Part shown: positions 18,286-25,326 of the stretch, one piece after another | Position numbering within the stretch: position 1 is the stretch's first letter | Layout: the number at the start of each line of letters is the position of its first letter | Origin: a virus | Virus record (IMG/VR): IMGVR_UViG_3300047453_000235 | Location: 1 to 35,436 of that record | Reading direction: 5' to 3' (one strand) | DNA: 35,436 nt | Made by a program: the position numbers and the translations under genes | The notes under the pieces: model-generated | Databases searched by the model: none | The model's input: only the letters and a program-made list of their open reading frames with translations | What the model was told of the DNA's origin: nothing

Positions 18286-19302
18286 TTGTTTAAAAAGGCG
18301 GCTGTCTTTACAGACATACACTTTGGACTCAAGTCCAATTCTAAAACACACAATGACGACTGCGAAGAATTCGTAGATTGGTATATTGAACAAGCTCAAG
18401 CTAACGGCTGTGAGACTGGTATCTTTATGGGCGACTGGCATCATAATAGAAACAGTTTGAACATCACTACACTTGATGCTACGCTTCGAGCATTGGAAAA
18501 ACTTGGTAAGGCATTTGAAAAGTTTTATTTCTTTCCTGGCAACCATGATTTATATTATAAAGATAAAAGAGATTTGAATTCAGTTGCTTTTGGTAAGCAC
18601 ATTGAAGGCATTACAATGGTTAATGAAATAATGACCATTGGTGATAGTACACTAGTCCCATGGCTAGTTGGTGATGAATGGAAAAAGATTAGTAAATTAA
18701 AAAGCAAATACGTGTTTGGACACTTTGAACTACCTAGCTTCTACATGAACGCTATGGTGCAGATGCCAGATCACGGAGAACTAAAAGCAGAACATTTTAA
18801 AAATCAAGAATATGTGTTTAGTGGACACTTTCACAAAAGACAAGTAAAAGGTCCTGTACATTATATTGGTAATGCACTACCACACAACTATGCAGATGCA
18901 TGGGATGACGAACGTGGTATGATGATTTTAGAACACGGTGGGGAACCACAGTACATTAACTGGTGGAACTGTCCTAAGTATCGCACAGTTAAACTTAGTC
19001 AACTACTAGATGAGAAAGATACACTTATTAAACCTAAGATGTATTTGAGAGTTACACTAGACTTACCTATTAGTTACGAAGAAGCAAGTTTTATTAAAGA
19101 AACATTTATTAAAGAATATGAATGTAGAGAAATTACATTAATTCCTAGTACCAAAGATGACGAGATTAATAGTGAGATTGATATTGCACAGTTTGAAAGT
19201 GTTGATGAAATTGTAGCTAAAGAGATTGAAGCAATCGATTCAGACAACTTTGATAGGAAAAAACTGTTAGACATATATAGGGATCTAGGTAGAGATGATT
19301 AA
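18286..19302 (+). CDS. 47: Recombination endonuclease subunit gp47 (Mre11/SbcD-like)
   Basis: This 338-residue protein is the nuclease partner of gp46; together they resect DNA ends for recombination-dependent replication and degrade host DNA. All metallophosphoesterase motifs are present: TDIHFG (D10, H12), MGDWHHNR (D50), PGNHD (N86, H87), GHFE (H146) and SGHFHKRQ (H181, H183). The length matches T4 gp47 (339). The start codon is TTG, chosen because the first motif lies only 9 residues in and GTGAGG precedes it at suitable spacing; no ATG fits. It overlaps the gp46 start by 8 bases, which suggests translational coupling and equal amounts of the two subunits. Confidence 0.95.
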   Translation: MFKKAAVFTDIHFGLKSNSKTHNDDCEEFVDWYIEQAQANGCETGIFMGDWHHNRNSLNITTLDATLRALEKLGKAFEKFYFFPGNHDLYYKDKRDLNSVAFGKHIEGITMVNEIMTIGDSTLVPWLVGDEWKKISKLKSKYVFGHFELPSFYMNAMVQMPDHGELKAEHFKNQEYVFSGHFHKRQVKGPVHYIGNALPHNYADAWDDERGMMILEHGGEPQYINWWNCPKYRTVKLSQLLDEKDTLIKPKMYLRVTLDLPISYEEASFIKETFIKEYECREITLIPSTKDDEINSEIDIAQFESVDEIVAKEIEAIDSDNFDRKKLLDIYRDLGRDD

Positions 19303-21064
19303 AATTAAAGAATTAACAGTTAAGAATTTTATGAGTGTAGGTAATGCTACACAAGGAGTTGATTTCGATAGAGAACAACTAACGTTAGTGCTTGGTGAAA
19401 ACTTAGATCAAGGAGGTGACGATTCAGGTTCCCGTAACGGTACAGGTAAAACTACGATAATTAACGCATTATCCTACGCCCTGTACGGCCAAGCACTAAC
19501 TAACATTCGCAAAGACAATTTAGTTAACAAAACTAATAACAAAGCAATGTTAGTAACCCTCACGTTTGAAAAAGATGGTAGAAATTATCATATTGAGCGT
19601 GGACGTAAACCTAATTTGTTAAAATTTAGCATTGATGGTACTGATCAAGAGATTACAGACGAAAGTCAAGGCGATAGTCGTAAGACACAAGAGGATATCA
19701 ACACGCTTCTTGGTATGAGTCATGATATGTTTAAGCATATTCTTGCACTTAACACATATACAGAGCCGTTTTTGTCATTAAAGAGCAACGATCAACGTGC
19801 AATCATTGAGCAACTGTTAGGTATTACTATATTAAGTGAGAAAGCTGACAAACTTAGAGAACAAACTAAGATTGTTAAAGACCAACTCACAGATGAAACT
19901 GCTAGACTTACGGCAGTAACAGCAAGTAATGAAAAAATTACAGAAAATATTGATAGGTTACATACAAGACGTAAAGCATGGATCTCTCAAAACAAACAAG
20001 ACTGTGATAAACTTGACAAAGCAATTAAAGACTTAGAAAAACTAGACATTGACGCTGAACTAGAAGCACACGAGTTACTAAGTTCGTGGGCAGACAAAAC
20101 AAATAAGCATAATAACTTGATCAAAGAAAGATCAACAGTTGAACGTGCATTAGAACAAGCTGACAAGAACATGAAAAAGTCTGGTAAAGAATTAGATGAC
20201 TTAGAACATGCAAAGTGTTATGCTTGTGGACAAGACTTACACGATGAAAAGTTAGAAGAACTTAAAGAAAAGCTACAAACTGATTACGGTGATGCACACA
20301 CATACCTAATTGAAATTGCTAGTAAGTTTGATAAGGTAATTAAAAAGATTGAAGACTTAGGCGACATTGAAAGTAAGCCTAACACATTTTATGAAAATGC
20401 TAAAGAAGCATATGAGCATCAACACAATGTTGAGAACTTAAAGATTGCTTTACAGGCAAAGAAGGATGAAGTTGATCCTTACCAAGAACAAATTGACGAT
20501 TTAAAAGAAACTGCTATTCAAGAACTTAACTGGGAAACAGTAAATGAACTGACTAGTACTAAAGAACATCAAGACTTTTTGTATAAGTTGCTAACAAACA
20601 AAGATAGTTTTATTCGTAAGAAGATTATTGAACAAAACTTAGCATACTTAAACAACAGACTTACATATTACTTAGACAAAATAGGTTTACCACATACTGT
20701 AGTGTTTAAAAATGACCTAACAGTTGAAATACAACAACTAGGACAGGACTTAGACTTTGATAACTTGAGTAGAGGTGAACGTAATAGACTTATACTTGGT
20801 ATGAGTTGGAGTTTCCGTGATGTATGGGAAAGTTTATATCAAAATATTAACTTACTATTCATTGATGAGCTTATTGATAGTGGTATGGACACAGCAGGTG
20901 TTGAAAGTTCTATTAGTATTCTTAAGAAAATGGCTAGAGAACGTGGTAAGAACGTATATCTAATTTCACACAAAGACGAACTAATGGGTAGAGTTACAAA
21001 TGTACTTAAAGTTATAAAAGAAAACGGCTTTACTAGTTATGATAACGATATAGAAATACAATAA
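19295..21064 (+). CDS. 46: Recombination endonuclease subunit gp46 (Rad50/SbcC-like)
   Basis: This 589-residue SMC-type ATPase is slightly longer than T4 gp46 (560). The Walker A motif GSRNGTGKTT is at residues 45-54. Long coiled-coil arms (about 180-300 and 315-450) flank a zinc hook CYAC at residues 308-311. The ABC signature LSRGERNRL begins at 491, and Walker B LLFIDE is at 520-525, followed by the D-loop-like LIDSGMD. The paired gp47 gene directly precedes it. The set of motifs is complete, so the protein should be active in DNA end processing. Its stop overlaps the start of the next small gene by one base (TAATG). Confidence 0.96.
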   Translation: MIKIKELTVKNFMSVGNATQGVDFDREQLTLVLGENLDQGGDDSGSRNGTGKTTIINALSYALYGQALTNIRKDNLVNKTNNKAMLVTLTFEKDGRNYHIERGRKPNLLKFSIDGTDQEITDESQGDSRKTQEDINTLLGMSHDMFKHILALNTYTEPFLSLKSNDQRAIIEQLLGITILSEKADKLREQTKIVKDQLTDETARLTAVTASNEKITENIDRLHTRRKAWISQNKQDCDKLDKAIKDLEKLDIDAELEAHELLSSWADKTNKHNNLIKERSTVERALEQADKNMKKSGKELDDLEHAKCYACGQDLHDEKLEELKEKLQTDYGDAHTYLIEIASKFDKVIKKIEDLGDIESKPNTFYENAKEAYEHQHNVENLKIALQAKKDEVDPYQEQIDDLKETAIQELNWETVNELTSTKEHQDFLYKLLTNKDSFIRKKIIEQNLAYLNNRLTYYLDKIGLPHTVVFKNDLTVEIQQLGQDLDFDNLSRGERNRLILGMSWSFRDVWESLYQNINLLFIDELIDSGMDTAGVESSISILKKMARERGKNVYLISHKDELMGRVTNVLKVIKENGFTSYDNDIEIQ

Positions 21065-21276
21065 TGACAGACGATACGCATGATCTACTTACAAAGGCTT
21101 ATATGCAATACTATAAAGCCAATGAAGCGTTTGAAATTCGCAAAAGCGAACGTACTAAACGTGAAGCACGTAGGTGGTTAAGCGAAATTCGTCGTTTGTG
21201 TTCTACACGCAGAGTAGAAATCATGGACGACTTCACATCTAACAAGAAGAACCAGAATCAAGAGCAAGACACATAG
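21064..21276 (+). CDS. Small charged protein of unknown function
   Basis: This is a 70-residue, highly charged protein, helical by composition (KANEAFEIRKSERTKREA, then RRWLSEIRRLC). It is coupled to gp46 through a TAATG overlap and so belongs to the recombination operon. Basic residues dominate the middle and acidic/polar residues the end, which could fit nucleic-acid or protein binding. I do not recognise a family. The coupling and the lack of any competing frame support it as a real gene. Confidence 0.7.
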   Translation: MTDDTHDLLTKAYMQYYKANEAFEIRKSERTKREARRWLSEIRRLCSTRRVEIMDDFTSNKKNQNQEQDT

Positions 21277-21295
21277 GCTTAATGTAAGTAAGTTC

Positions 21296-21718
21296 ATGCA
21301 GTGGACTTATAAAGGTAAGAAAATAGACGAACTTCCGGAAGATTGCGAAGCATTTGTTTATCTAATCACTAACATCACTGATAATCGCAAGTACGTAGGC
21401 AAAAAACTAGCTAAATTTAAGACAACTAAGCCACCACTCAAAGGCAGAAAAAACAAAAGACGCGGAACTAAAGAATCAGATTGGAGAGACTATTGGGGCT
21501 CCAGTGATAACTTATTAAGAGACGTTGAAGAATTAGGCACTGATAAATTCACCAGAGAAATATTACATTACTGTAAAAGCAGAGGCTTAGCAAGTTACTT
21601 AGAGGCTAAAGAACAGTTTGACCGTAGAGTACTAGAAACAGACGAGTATTATAACGGAATTATTAATGTACGGGTCGGCGGTTCTAAAATTCTAAAAGAA
21701 GAATTACGTAAATTATAG
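21296..21718 (+). CDS. GIY-YIG-like putative endonuclease
   Basis: This 140-residue protein has a GIY-YIG-like layout. VYLITN at residues 21-26 stands for the first strand motif, KYVGKK at 32-37 for the second, a basic stretch (KGRKNKRRG) follows, and an acidic residue in SYLEAKEQF (E103) and an asparagine in NGIINVRVGG occupy the places of the catalytic Glu and Asn. The first motif departs from strict GIY. It is the last gene of the gp47-gp46 operon, 19 bases after the preceding gene, with no strong ribosome site. A DNA-processing nuclease fits the context; a homing-type enzyme is an alternative, but no intron or intein is seen beside it. Confidence 0.7.
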   Translation: MQWTYKGKKIDELPEDCEAFVYLITNITDNRKYVGKKLAKFKTTKPPLKGRKNKRRGTKESDWRDYWGSSDNLLRDVEELGTDKFTREILHYCKSRGLASYLEAKEQFDRRVLETDEYYNGIINVRVGGSKILKEELRKL

Positions 21719-21798
21719 GCAAACATAGCAACATTGTTTGGTCGAGGTAGCTCGACTCGCTATGAACTTGTGGGAAATCCACCGGTGGATCTAGTGTG

Positions 21799-21828
21799 TT
21801 GCAAGGACAATACTAACTTAGGTATAAA
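21799..21828 (+). promoter_or_regulatory. Possible sigma70-like promoter inside the non-coding region
   Basis: TTGCAA (21799-21804) and TATAAA (21823-21828) are 18 bases apart. A transcript would begin near 21834 and could run to the T8 tract at 22015-22022, about 190 bases. The boxes match consensus only in part, and the region is AT-rich, so this may be chance. Confidence 0.35.
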
Positions 21829-21833
21829 AGATT

Positions 21834-22022
21834 GTGGCTCTGAGAAAAAGCAACCACAGAGTAAGTGATTTCGACTATTAGGGATTAACTGCTTTCCGCG
21901 TATTATGCGAATGCTGAAGTAGGGGGTATGCGGTACGCCGCCTCCGTGTAATTATATTACAATCTTCTTTAATAGATTGTGGCGATGCTCACTCAGATAA
22001 TGTAGGAGTAGTCATTTTTTTT
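21834..22022 (+). ncRNA. Candidate structured small RNA (about 190 nt)
   Basis: From the possible promoter to the T8 tract, the sequence can fold into several local hairpins (21896-21908, 21922-21942, 21947-21961 or 21959-21980). They are enclosed by a longer pairing of GACTATT (about 21872-21878) with AGTAGTC (about 22007-22013), immediately before the T8 run. That closing stem plus T-run would also look like an intrinsic terminator with a large branched loop. The 5' part holds CTCTG and CAGAG flanking an A-rich loop (21838-21861). I cannot match it to a known RNA family by eye; it may equally be a long structured 3' untranslated region of the gp46 operon. Confidence 0.4.
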
Positions 22023-22046
22023 AATTCGTCCGGCAACGGGCGAATT
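22015..22046 (+). repeat. T8 tract followed by a GNRA-capped 10-bp hairpin
   Basis: Eight T residues (22015-22022) are followed by AATTCGTCCG, a GCAA loop and CGGGCGAATT, a perfect 10-bp stem with one G-T pair. A GNRA tetraloop is a typical stable RNA cap. The T-run lies 5' of this hairpin, so the pair does not make an ordinary terminator on either strand; the hairpin may protect a 3' end or act as a docking element. Confidence 0.6.
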
Positions 22047-22072
22047 GTGGCTCAACTATCTAGATAATGCTA

Positions 22073-22087
22073 AAGTGCTTCGCACTT
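22073..22087 (+). repeat. Hairpin with CTTCG loop
   Basis: AAGTG, loop CTTCG, CACTT. The loop is the exact reverse complement of the CGAAG loop of the hairpin at 22152-22172, so the two could form a kissing contact. Confidence 0.5.
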
Positions 22088-22151
22088 ATTATTCATACAT
22101 TATTCCTTTATAACATTAAAAGATATAAGTGTTTGAGCGACAGCGAAAAAC

Positions 22152-22172
22152 AACAAGTACGAAGTACTTGTT
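22152..22172 (+). repeat. 9-bp perfect hairpin with GAA loop
   Basis: AACAAGTAC, loop GAA, GTACTTGTT: a perfect 9-bp stem. It is enclosed by a long-range pairing AAGTGTTTG (22127-22135) with CAAACACTT (22209-22217). Confidence 0.55.
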
Positions 22173-22238
22173 CTAAACAATTCACAACTATCGAACAACG
22201 AATCCACACAAACACTTGGAACAATTCAGATCGTGACT

Positions 22239-22421
22239 CTAATGTAAATCAGGATCACGTCCAAATCCAGGTTTGACACTACTAATTTCGACTATCTCTA
22301 TTTCGAAATCACTGTGTGGGGACTGAATACGGAACATCTCTACGGCTTGGGTCGCTTCTTCCATACTATTGAGTCTAGCAACTTCATTACCGTCAGACAT
22401 TATATTATAATGTGTAACCAT
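22239..22421 (-). CDS. Small protein of unknown function
   Basis: This 60-residue protein opens with MVTHYNIMSDGNEVARLNSM and continues EEATQAVEMFRIQSP and DFEIEIVEI, ending in a charged tail. The alternation of a short beta hairpin, a helix (residues 20-33) and a strand (38-47) is a credible small fold, and such small proteins are common in T4-like marine phages. It lies alone on the minus strand between the structured region and the divergent late unit. No strong ribosome site is seen. A TAAATA box lies only 7 bases before the ATG, too close for a normal leader. The opposite-strand frame here is less protein-like and was not chosen. Confidence 0.6.
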   Translation of the reverse strand: MVTHYNIMSDGNEVARLNSMEEATQAVEMFRIQSPHSDFEIEIVEISSVKPGFGRDPDLH

Positions 22422-22456
22422 ATCAAATATTTAATGATAGTTTGCGACTAATTAAG

Positions 22457-22464
22457 TATAAATA
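22457..22464 (+). promoter_or_regulatory. Consensus T4-type late promoter
   Basis: TATAAATA is an exact match to the T4 late promoter -10 box, 21 bases upstream of the ATG at 22486. The ribosome site AAAGGAG (22473-22479) lies between. It should drive the three genes from 22486 to 25323 under gp55 control. Confidence 0.8.
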
Positions 22465-22485
22465 TATTATACAAAGGAGTTTACT

Positions 22486-23001
22486 ATGAAAATTAATCAA
22501 ATAGTTACAGAAACAGCAGTATCTGAGGCTCCTGGCGGAAGTGCCCTAGGTAACCTAGCAAGAAAAGCTGGCGCAAAAGTAGCAGGCGCCGTTGGCGCTA
22601 AAGGCACAGCGGCTGGCATGACGGGTAAAGTAGACCAAAACGCCAGAGCAAAAGAAATATTCACACAATATAGAGGCTATATGGGTCAAACTGGTGGTAA
22701 TCCAAAACAACCAACAGCAGATCAAGTTATGGACTTTTTACAAAAACAAAAACTTCCAACAAAGCGTATGCAGGGTGTACAAGGACAAATGACTCCTAAA
22801 CAAGTAGACGATTTGTTACAAGGAATTGCACAAGATTCGTTTAAAGGTGCGGCAGGACAAGCGGCAACTGCAAGTAGTCCAGCTAGTTTAGGTGATAAGT
22901 TTGGTTCAGCAAGTGCTCAAGGCGGTATACCGGCTGATTTACAAAAAGAAATTGACGCACTAAGTCCTCAAGACAAAGCAGAATTAGCAAAGTTACTATA
23001 A
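22486..23001 (+). CDS. Putative internal virion protein with capsid-targeting-like leader
   Basis: This 171-residue protein is not recognised by family. It starts MKINQIVTETAVSEAPGG, which resembles the T4 internal-protein targeting leader MKTYQEFIAE followed by A or V. That leader sends T4 internal head proteins into the prohead and is removed by gp21 after (L/I)-x-E. Here VTE (residues 7-9) or VSE (12-14) could be cut. The rest is Gly/Ala/Gln-rich with a helical segment (PTADQVMDFLQKQKLP, then MTPKQVDDLLQGIAQ) and a C-terminal helix (PQDKAELAKLL). A consensus late promoter and a strong AAAGGAG site precede it, so it is made late and in quantity. The next gene starts 10 bases on and shares the MK-N leader. 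The role as a packaged protein is an inference. Confidence 0.65.
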   Translation: MKINQIVTETAVSEAPGGSALGNLARKAGAKVAGAVGAKGTAAGMTGKVDQNARAKEIFTQYRGYMGQTGGNPKQPTADQVMDFLQKQKLPTKRMQGVQGQMTPKQVDDLLQGIAQDSFKGAAGQAATASSPASLGDKFGSASAQGGIPADLQKEIDALSPQDKAELAKLL

Positions 23002-23011
23002 GGACTGAATA

Positions 23012-25171
23012 ATGAAACTCAACGAAGTACTCACAAGCAAGACTCAAACTATATTAAATGAAGGCTGGCAAGATCTTAATGAAGCACAGCAAAATTATTT
23101 AACAAGGTTTGAATTAGAGCTTTGGCCACTGGTTGAGCAGTATTCAATACTAGCAGAAGCAGAACTTACACCAGATCAAATACAATCAATCTTCAAAGGT
23201 GCTGAAGAAACAGCAATGGCCAGTGGAGATAATAAAACTGCACTAGGTAAAGTTGGAGCGGCGGCTAAGTTACCCGTTGATCTAGCTAAAAAAGTTGATG
23301 CAAAGATTAATGAGCTAGGCAGACTAGCACAAAACGCAGGCCCAGTTAAAAATGCTGATGCAAAGTTTGAAGAACTTAAAAAGAAAATTGGTTCAAGCGA
23401 CAGTAAAATTGTTGCAGGCGTTAATAAAATTAGTGATTGGGCAAAAGCTAATCCAGGTAAGGCAACACTAGCAGTAGGTATACTAACAACCATTGCGGCA
23501 TTTGCAGGAGGACCACTAGGTGGTGCGGCCGCAGGTCTAGTACTACGTGGTACTAAAGATTTATTACAAGGTGAAAAACTTTCAACAGCAGTTGGTAAGT
23601 CAGTTAAAACAGCGGCATATGGTGCTCTTGTTGGAGCAGGCTTTAGATACTTGTCAGATAACATTATGGCCAACATGGCACTTGCAGATGAAGCTCAAGC
23701 AGATGCTATGATGAAAGGGTTTGAAGATGCAAACTTTGAAAAGGCAGTTGACGGTGCTATTGCTGATGCAGGATTTGATAAAGGTGTACTTGACGGTGCA
23801 ATGCTTCATAAATCATCAGGTAACATTAACGGATTCTTTTACAACTACCACACAGTTTTTAAACCAGACGAACTTGCACAATATAAAGATTTAGTAGCGG
23901 CAACACAGTCAGTAAAAGTATTTTCGCCAGAGTATTATAAAGCGGCAGGACAACTGCACGAATTTCTTTCTGCAACACAAACAGCAAACTCAGATCTTAC
24001 AACACTAGCACTTGCTATTAAAGACATTCCAAAAGATGCGTTAACAAGTGATCAGATAGATGCTGTAATTGCTGTACTTGATGATGGCGACAAAGCAATA
24101 GCGGCAGTTAACGATGCAGGCGGAGCAATAGCGGCGGCGGCACAAGGTGCGGCGGCAACAGTTGATGATGCTAAAAAAGAAATGCACAAAGTTAAACCTG
24201 TTGCACCAGAAGAAATGAAACAACTGGAACTTGATCTTAAAGGCGGAAGTGATGCAACACCTGTAGATAAAAACTTTGACAAGAGTCAAAAACTTTCAGA
24301 CTTTGGAGCAGTAGGAGATAAAGCAGAATCAATTGATTATGAAGATGCATTTAACGAATACTTACAAGAAGCAGATCCAGCACAACAAGAACTACCATTA
24401 GACAATCCTAATTCACTAGGTGCTAAACTAAAACGTGGTGCAGGTAAAGTTGCAAGTAAAGCCGCAGGAGCAGTTAAGCAAGGTGCGGGAGCAGTTGCTA
24501 AAGGTGCCAAAGGAGCAGTTGGTGCAGTTAAGCAAGGTGCTAAAGATGTAGGTAACAAAGTTACTGCTAACAAACTTAATAAAGATTGGAAGAAGATGGG
24601 TGAACCAACTGATTCCGGTAGCATTGTAAATATTTTATCAGGTGCAGGATTAACTAACGATCAGATAAGCAGTATTGCAGGATCAACACAAGCACCAATT
24701 AGTCCAGACGAAGTAACTAAAGCTGATGCACAAACACCTACAGATGGTGCCGCAGACGCAACACAAGCGTCAACAGCAAGTGATAATACAAAAGACACAC
24801 AAACACCAGCTAAACCAACTAAAGCACCAGCAGAACCTGCTCAAGCTGAGCCTACAAACACAGGTGCAAAGAACTTAGACAGTACAAATACTAAAGGCGC
24901 TCCAACTAAACCAGGCAAACAAGAACCATCTAGTAAACCAACAACGCCTAAAAAACCGGGTAGCAACACAGCTACACCTACACAAAGCAATGTTAAAGCA
25001 CTAGCACAAAAAATTAAACAGTCTGGTGCAAATACAGACAGTATCAAACAAGACCTAGTAGGTGGTAGTACTACATCGCAAGGTAGCACAGTTGATTTGC
25101 CAGACTTAGCAACAAGAATTGCTAAAGCAGGTGTGCAGAAACAAGTACGACAGATGTTAATTGCAAAATGA
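23012..25171 (+). CDS. Large putative internal/ejected virion protein
   Basis: This 719-residue protein, family not recognised, begins MKLNEVLTSKTQTILNEGWQ. LNE at residues 15-17 (and again at 22-24) is an (L/I)-x-E site like that used by gp21, and the same LNE occurs at the predicted gp23 cleavage site. Residues about 150-180 form a hydrophobic Gly/Ala segment (GKATLAVGILTTIAAFAGG), with a second at about 200-215. Residues 475-515 are Gly/Ala/Lys repeats (GAGAVAKGAKGAVGAVKQG) of amphipathic type. Residues 570-660 are a Pro/Thr/Ala linker, followed by a short C-terminal domain (DLPDLATRIAKAGVQKQVRQ). It is in the late unit with the 171-residue protein. A protein packaged in the head and ejected through the host envelope would fit these features, but a lysis or tail role is not excluded. 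Confidence 0.65.
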   Translation: MKLNEVLTSKTQTILNEGWQDLNEAQQNYLTRFELELWPLVEQYSILAEAELTPDQIQSIFKGAEETAMASGDNKTALGKVGAAAKLPVDLAKKVDAKINELGRLAQNAGPVKNADAKFEELKKKIGSSDSKIVAGVNKISDWAKANPGKATLAVGILTTIAAFAGGPLGGAAAGLVLRGTKDLLQGEKLSTAVGKSVKTAAYGALVGAGFRYLSDNIMANMALADEAQADAMMKGFEDANFEKAVDGAIADAGFDKGVLDGAMLHKSSGNINGFFYNYHTVFKPDELAQYKDLVAATQSVKVFSPEYYKAAGQLHEFLSATQTANSDLTTLALAIKDIPKDALTSDQIDAVIAVLDDGDKAIAAVNDAGGAIAAAAQGAAATVDDAKKEMHKVKPVAPEEMKQLELDLKGGSDATPVDKNFDKSQKLSDFGAVGDKAESIDYEDAFNEYLQEADPAQQELPLDNPNSLGAKLKRGAGKVASKAAGAVKQGAGAVAKGAKGAVGAVKQGAKDVGNKVTANKLNKDWKKMGEPTDSGSIVNILSGAGLTNDQISSIAGSTQAPISPDEVTKADAQTPTDGAADATQASTASDNTKDTQTPAKPTKAPAEPAQAEPTNTGAKNLDSTNTKGAPTKPGKQEPSSKPTTPKKPGSNTATPTQSNVKALAQKIKQSGANTDSIKQDLVGGSTTSQGSTVDLPDLATRIAKAGVQKQVRQMLIAK

Positions 25172-25323
25172 AACAGTATTTAAAAAATCTAATTAACTGG
25201 CACGAACAACATATACATGATTTCCAAAAATGCACAAAGCTATCCGACTATCAAATGATGTGGACAGCCTTTGCTAAAGGAGCATTATTTTCGTGGGTTA
25301 TATTTTATTTGATTTTCTGCTAA
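25168..25323 (+). CDS. 51-residue single-pass membrane peptide
   Basis: A short gene starts at the ATG that overlaps the stop of the 719-residue gene (ATGA, 4-base overlap). It encodes MKQYLKNLINWHEQHIHDFQ, then KCTKLSDYQMMWTAF and a C-terminal hydrophobic stretch ALFSWVIFYLIFC that could span a membrane. The coupling overlap, balanced amphipathic N-terminus and clear hydrophobic end support a real gene too short for ordinary gene callers. It ends 3 bases before the convergent minus-strand reading frame. Function unknown; a membrane partner of the upstream virion protein is one possibility. Confidence 0.65.
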   Translation: MKQYLKNLINWHEQHIHDFQKCTKLSDYQMMWTAFAKGALFSWVIFYLIFC

Positions 25324-25326
25324 ATC

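Larger units (their letters stand above)
21719..22238 (+). other. Structured non-coding region rich in hairpins
   Basis: About 520 bases separate the end of the plus-strand operon from the small minus-strand gene without a convincing reading frame. Perfect inverted repeats are dense: CAAACA/TGTTTG (21720/21735), GTCGAG/CTCGAC (21741-21756), the 14-base palindrome 21777-21790, GCAACA/TGTTGC (21728/21797), GCGG/CCGC in 21930-21942, TGTAAT/ATTACA (about 21947-21961), ACAATCT/AGATTGT (21959/21974), a 10-bp hairpin at 22023-22046, two short hairpins at 22073-22087 and 22152-22172, and AAGTGTTTG/CAAACACTT (22127/22209). Several share bases and so exclude one another. A direct repeat AGATTGTGGC occurs at 21829 and 21974. 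The strand is given as plus by orientation of the upstream operon only. No tRNA or tmRNA pattern was recognised. Confidence 0.55.

Noticed and set aside
21870-22015. Group I intron-like GACTA/TAGTC pairing
   Set aside because: The other conserved intron core elements and flanking exon sequences are missing.
21719-22022. tmRNA or RNase P RNA
   Set aside because: No tag reading frame with tRNA-like ends, and no GAGGAAAGTCC-type core were found.
22067-22276. Plus-strand 69-codon frame through the hairpin region
   Set aside because: It crosses two perfect hairpins, has no ribosome site and a composition unlike the other proteins, and overlaps the better minus-strand gene.
22180-22280. Possible tRNA near CGTCCAAATCCAGG
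   Set aside because: The T-loop pattern is not right, no acceptor or D-stem can be paired, and the minus strand here codes for the small protein.
22428-22435. ATTAAATA on the minus strand before the 60-residue gene
   Set aside because: Only 7 bases from the ATG, so no normal leader; kept as unproven because the area is extremely AT-rich.
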